From NCBI GenBank assembly GCA_003154555.1, contig PMDT01000401.1, positions 1 to 7,329 on the forward strand: a stretch of DNA of 7,329 nucleotides, in the 5' to 3' direction. The notes below the pieces were generated by a model, which was given only the letters and a program-made list of their open reading frames with translations, was not told the origin of the DNA and ran no database searches. The DNA is from Spirochaetaceae bacterium (lineage in GTDB: Bacteria; Spirochaetota; Spirochaetia; SZUA-6; Fen-1364). This document shows, one piece after another, positions 6,782 to 7,329 of this stretch. Made by a program: the position numbers and the translations under genes. The stretch's first letter is position 1. Each line of letters starts with the position of its first letter.

Positions 6782-7329
6782 TTACGGCCGCAGGACCACC
6801 CGCATCCCTTCGCGCACCTCCATCACCTTGAATGCATCCTGGATCCGGGCAAGCGGAAGAATCGGGTTGGCAAGCCGGGCCGCGGGAATGCAATTGCTTT
6901 CGATGAGAGAGACGGCCTTTTGCACCTGCCGGGGCGTGGAGTCGCTGGCACCCAGGACGATAAGTTCGCCATAGTGGATCTTGCGGCTGTCCAGTGAAAG
7001 CATGCTTTTTCCAGCGGGAAGAGAGGCGAAAAGGCAGATCCTGCCCTTCTTGTGGACGAGGTCCAGGGCCTCCTCCTGCGCAGCGGCCTCAGGGGCTGCC
7101 ACAATGACGCAATCTGCACCCACTCCTGTTTCCCTTCGGACTACCTCCAGCAGGTTCTCCTTTGATGTATTGATCAACAGATCCGCCTCGAAGCCCCGGG
7201 CCTGCTCGAAACGTGCTCCGTCGCGCTGGGCAAGGATGACCCGGGAGGCGCCGTACTCCCTGGCAACGCAGAGGTTCATGATTCCCAGGGGACCTGCCCC
7301 TATGACGATCACCGTTTCCCCTTCACGGA
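6782..7329 (-). CDS. Medium-chain (zinc-type) alcohol/polyol dehydrogenase, C-terminal half only
   Basis: The frame is open from the window edge to the TAA at 6784-6782, giving 181 residues. Family members are about 330-350 residues, so the N-terminal catalytic domain that carries the zinc ligands lies outside. What is visible is the Rossmann cofactor domain: TVIVIGAGPLGIM with the glycine loop GAGPLG at residues 10-15, then the TGVGADCVIVAAPE strand and the GRICLFASLPAG block. The C-terminus PLARIQDAFKVMEVREGMRVVLRP is typical of the family. Sorbitol-, threonine- and galactitol-phosphate-dehydrogenase-like members share this layout, so the substrate cannot be named. At the end of the second strand Gln34 sits where NAD-specific members usually have Asp, so cofactor preference is open. 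An internal GTG at 7312 is not a real start, because the coding signal continues upstream through REGET. It lies upstream of the kinase on the same strand. Confidence 0.85.
   Translation of the reverse strand, partial: REGETVIVIGAGPLGIMNLCVAREYGASRVILAQRDGARFEQARGFEADLLINTSKENLLEVVRRETGVGADCVIVAAPEAAAQEEALDLVHKKGRICLFASLPAGKSMLSLDSRKIHYGELIVLGASDSTPRQVQKAVSLIESNCIPAARLANPILPLARIQDAFKVMEVREGMRVVLRP

Noticed and set aside
6585..6893. Minus-strand 102-codon frame overlapping the end of the dehydrogenase
   Set aside because: More than a third lies out of frame over conserved dehydrogenase sequence. It is Pro/Arg-rich, resembles no family and has no convincing ribosome binding site.
1..7329. Search for CRISPR arrays, insertion sequences, tRNA or rRNA genes, riboswitches, and defence or biosynthetic novelty
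   Set aside because: No spaced direct repeats, terminal inverted repeats with a transposase, cloverleaf or rRNA-like stretches were seen, and all sizeable coding regions belong to familiar families.

Overview
The window is GC-rich, tightly packed bacterial DNA. It holds two convergent gene blocks that meet near position 3110-3145. The 4Fe-4S LeuC/LeuD pair related to homoaconitase, the long-form citramalate synthase, a soluble histidine kinase with five PAS domains, and a flagellar fliG-like scrap together suggest a free-living, probably flagellated, metabolically versatile bacterium. The Desulfobacterota/Geobacter-Syntrophobacter type is one possibility. This placement is an inference from gene style only; no rRNA or marker gene is present.

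Plus strand, 1-3109: a three-gene operon. It runs leuC (5' end outside the window), leuD and cimA, joined by overlaps of 1 nt (TGATG) and 4 nt (ATGA), so translation is probably coupled. CimA condenses pyruvate with acetyl-CoA to (R)-citramalate. LeuCD isomerises citramalate to 3-methylmalate, and 2-isopropylmalate in leucine synthesis. The block therefore supports threonine-independent isoleucine synthesis, probably together with leucine synthesis. The dehydrogenase LeuB that completes the route is not in the window.

Minus strand, 7329-3146: the C-terminal half of a medium-chain (zinc-type) alcohol/polyol dehydrogenase, a roughly 250-base gap, a large cytosolic multi-PAS histidine kinase, and a GNAT N-acetyltransferase. 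The last two genes lie 51 bp apart. A palindrome followed by six T residues on the minus strand lies just past the acetyltransferase and could terminate this block.

The most unusual spot is the junction between the kinase and the acetyltransferase. In a frame different from the kinase, positions 3762-3664 encode 32 residues that closely resemble the extreme C-terminus of the flagellar switch protein FliG. Their stop codon overlaps the acetyltransferase start in an ATGA. This looks like the stump of a fliG-like gene that once preceded the acetyltransferase, or an out-of-frame tail of the kinase. No rRNA, tRNA, CRISPR array, insertion sequence or convincing new defence or mobile system was seen.
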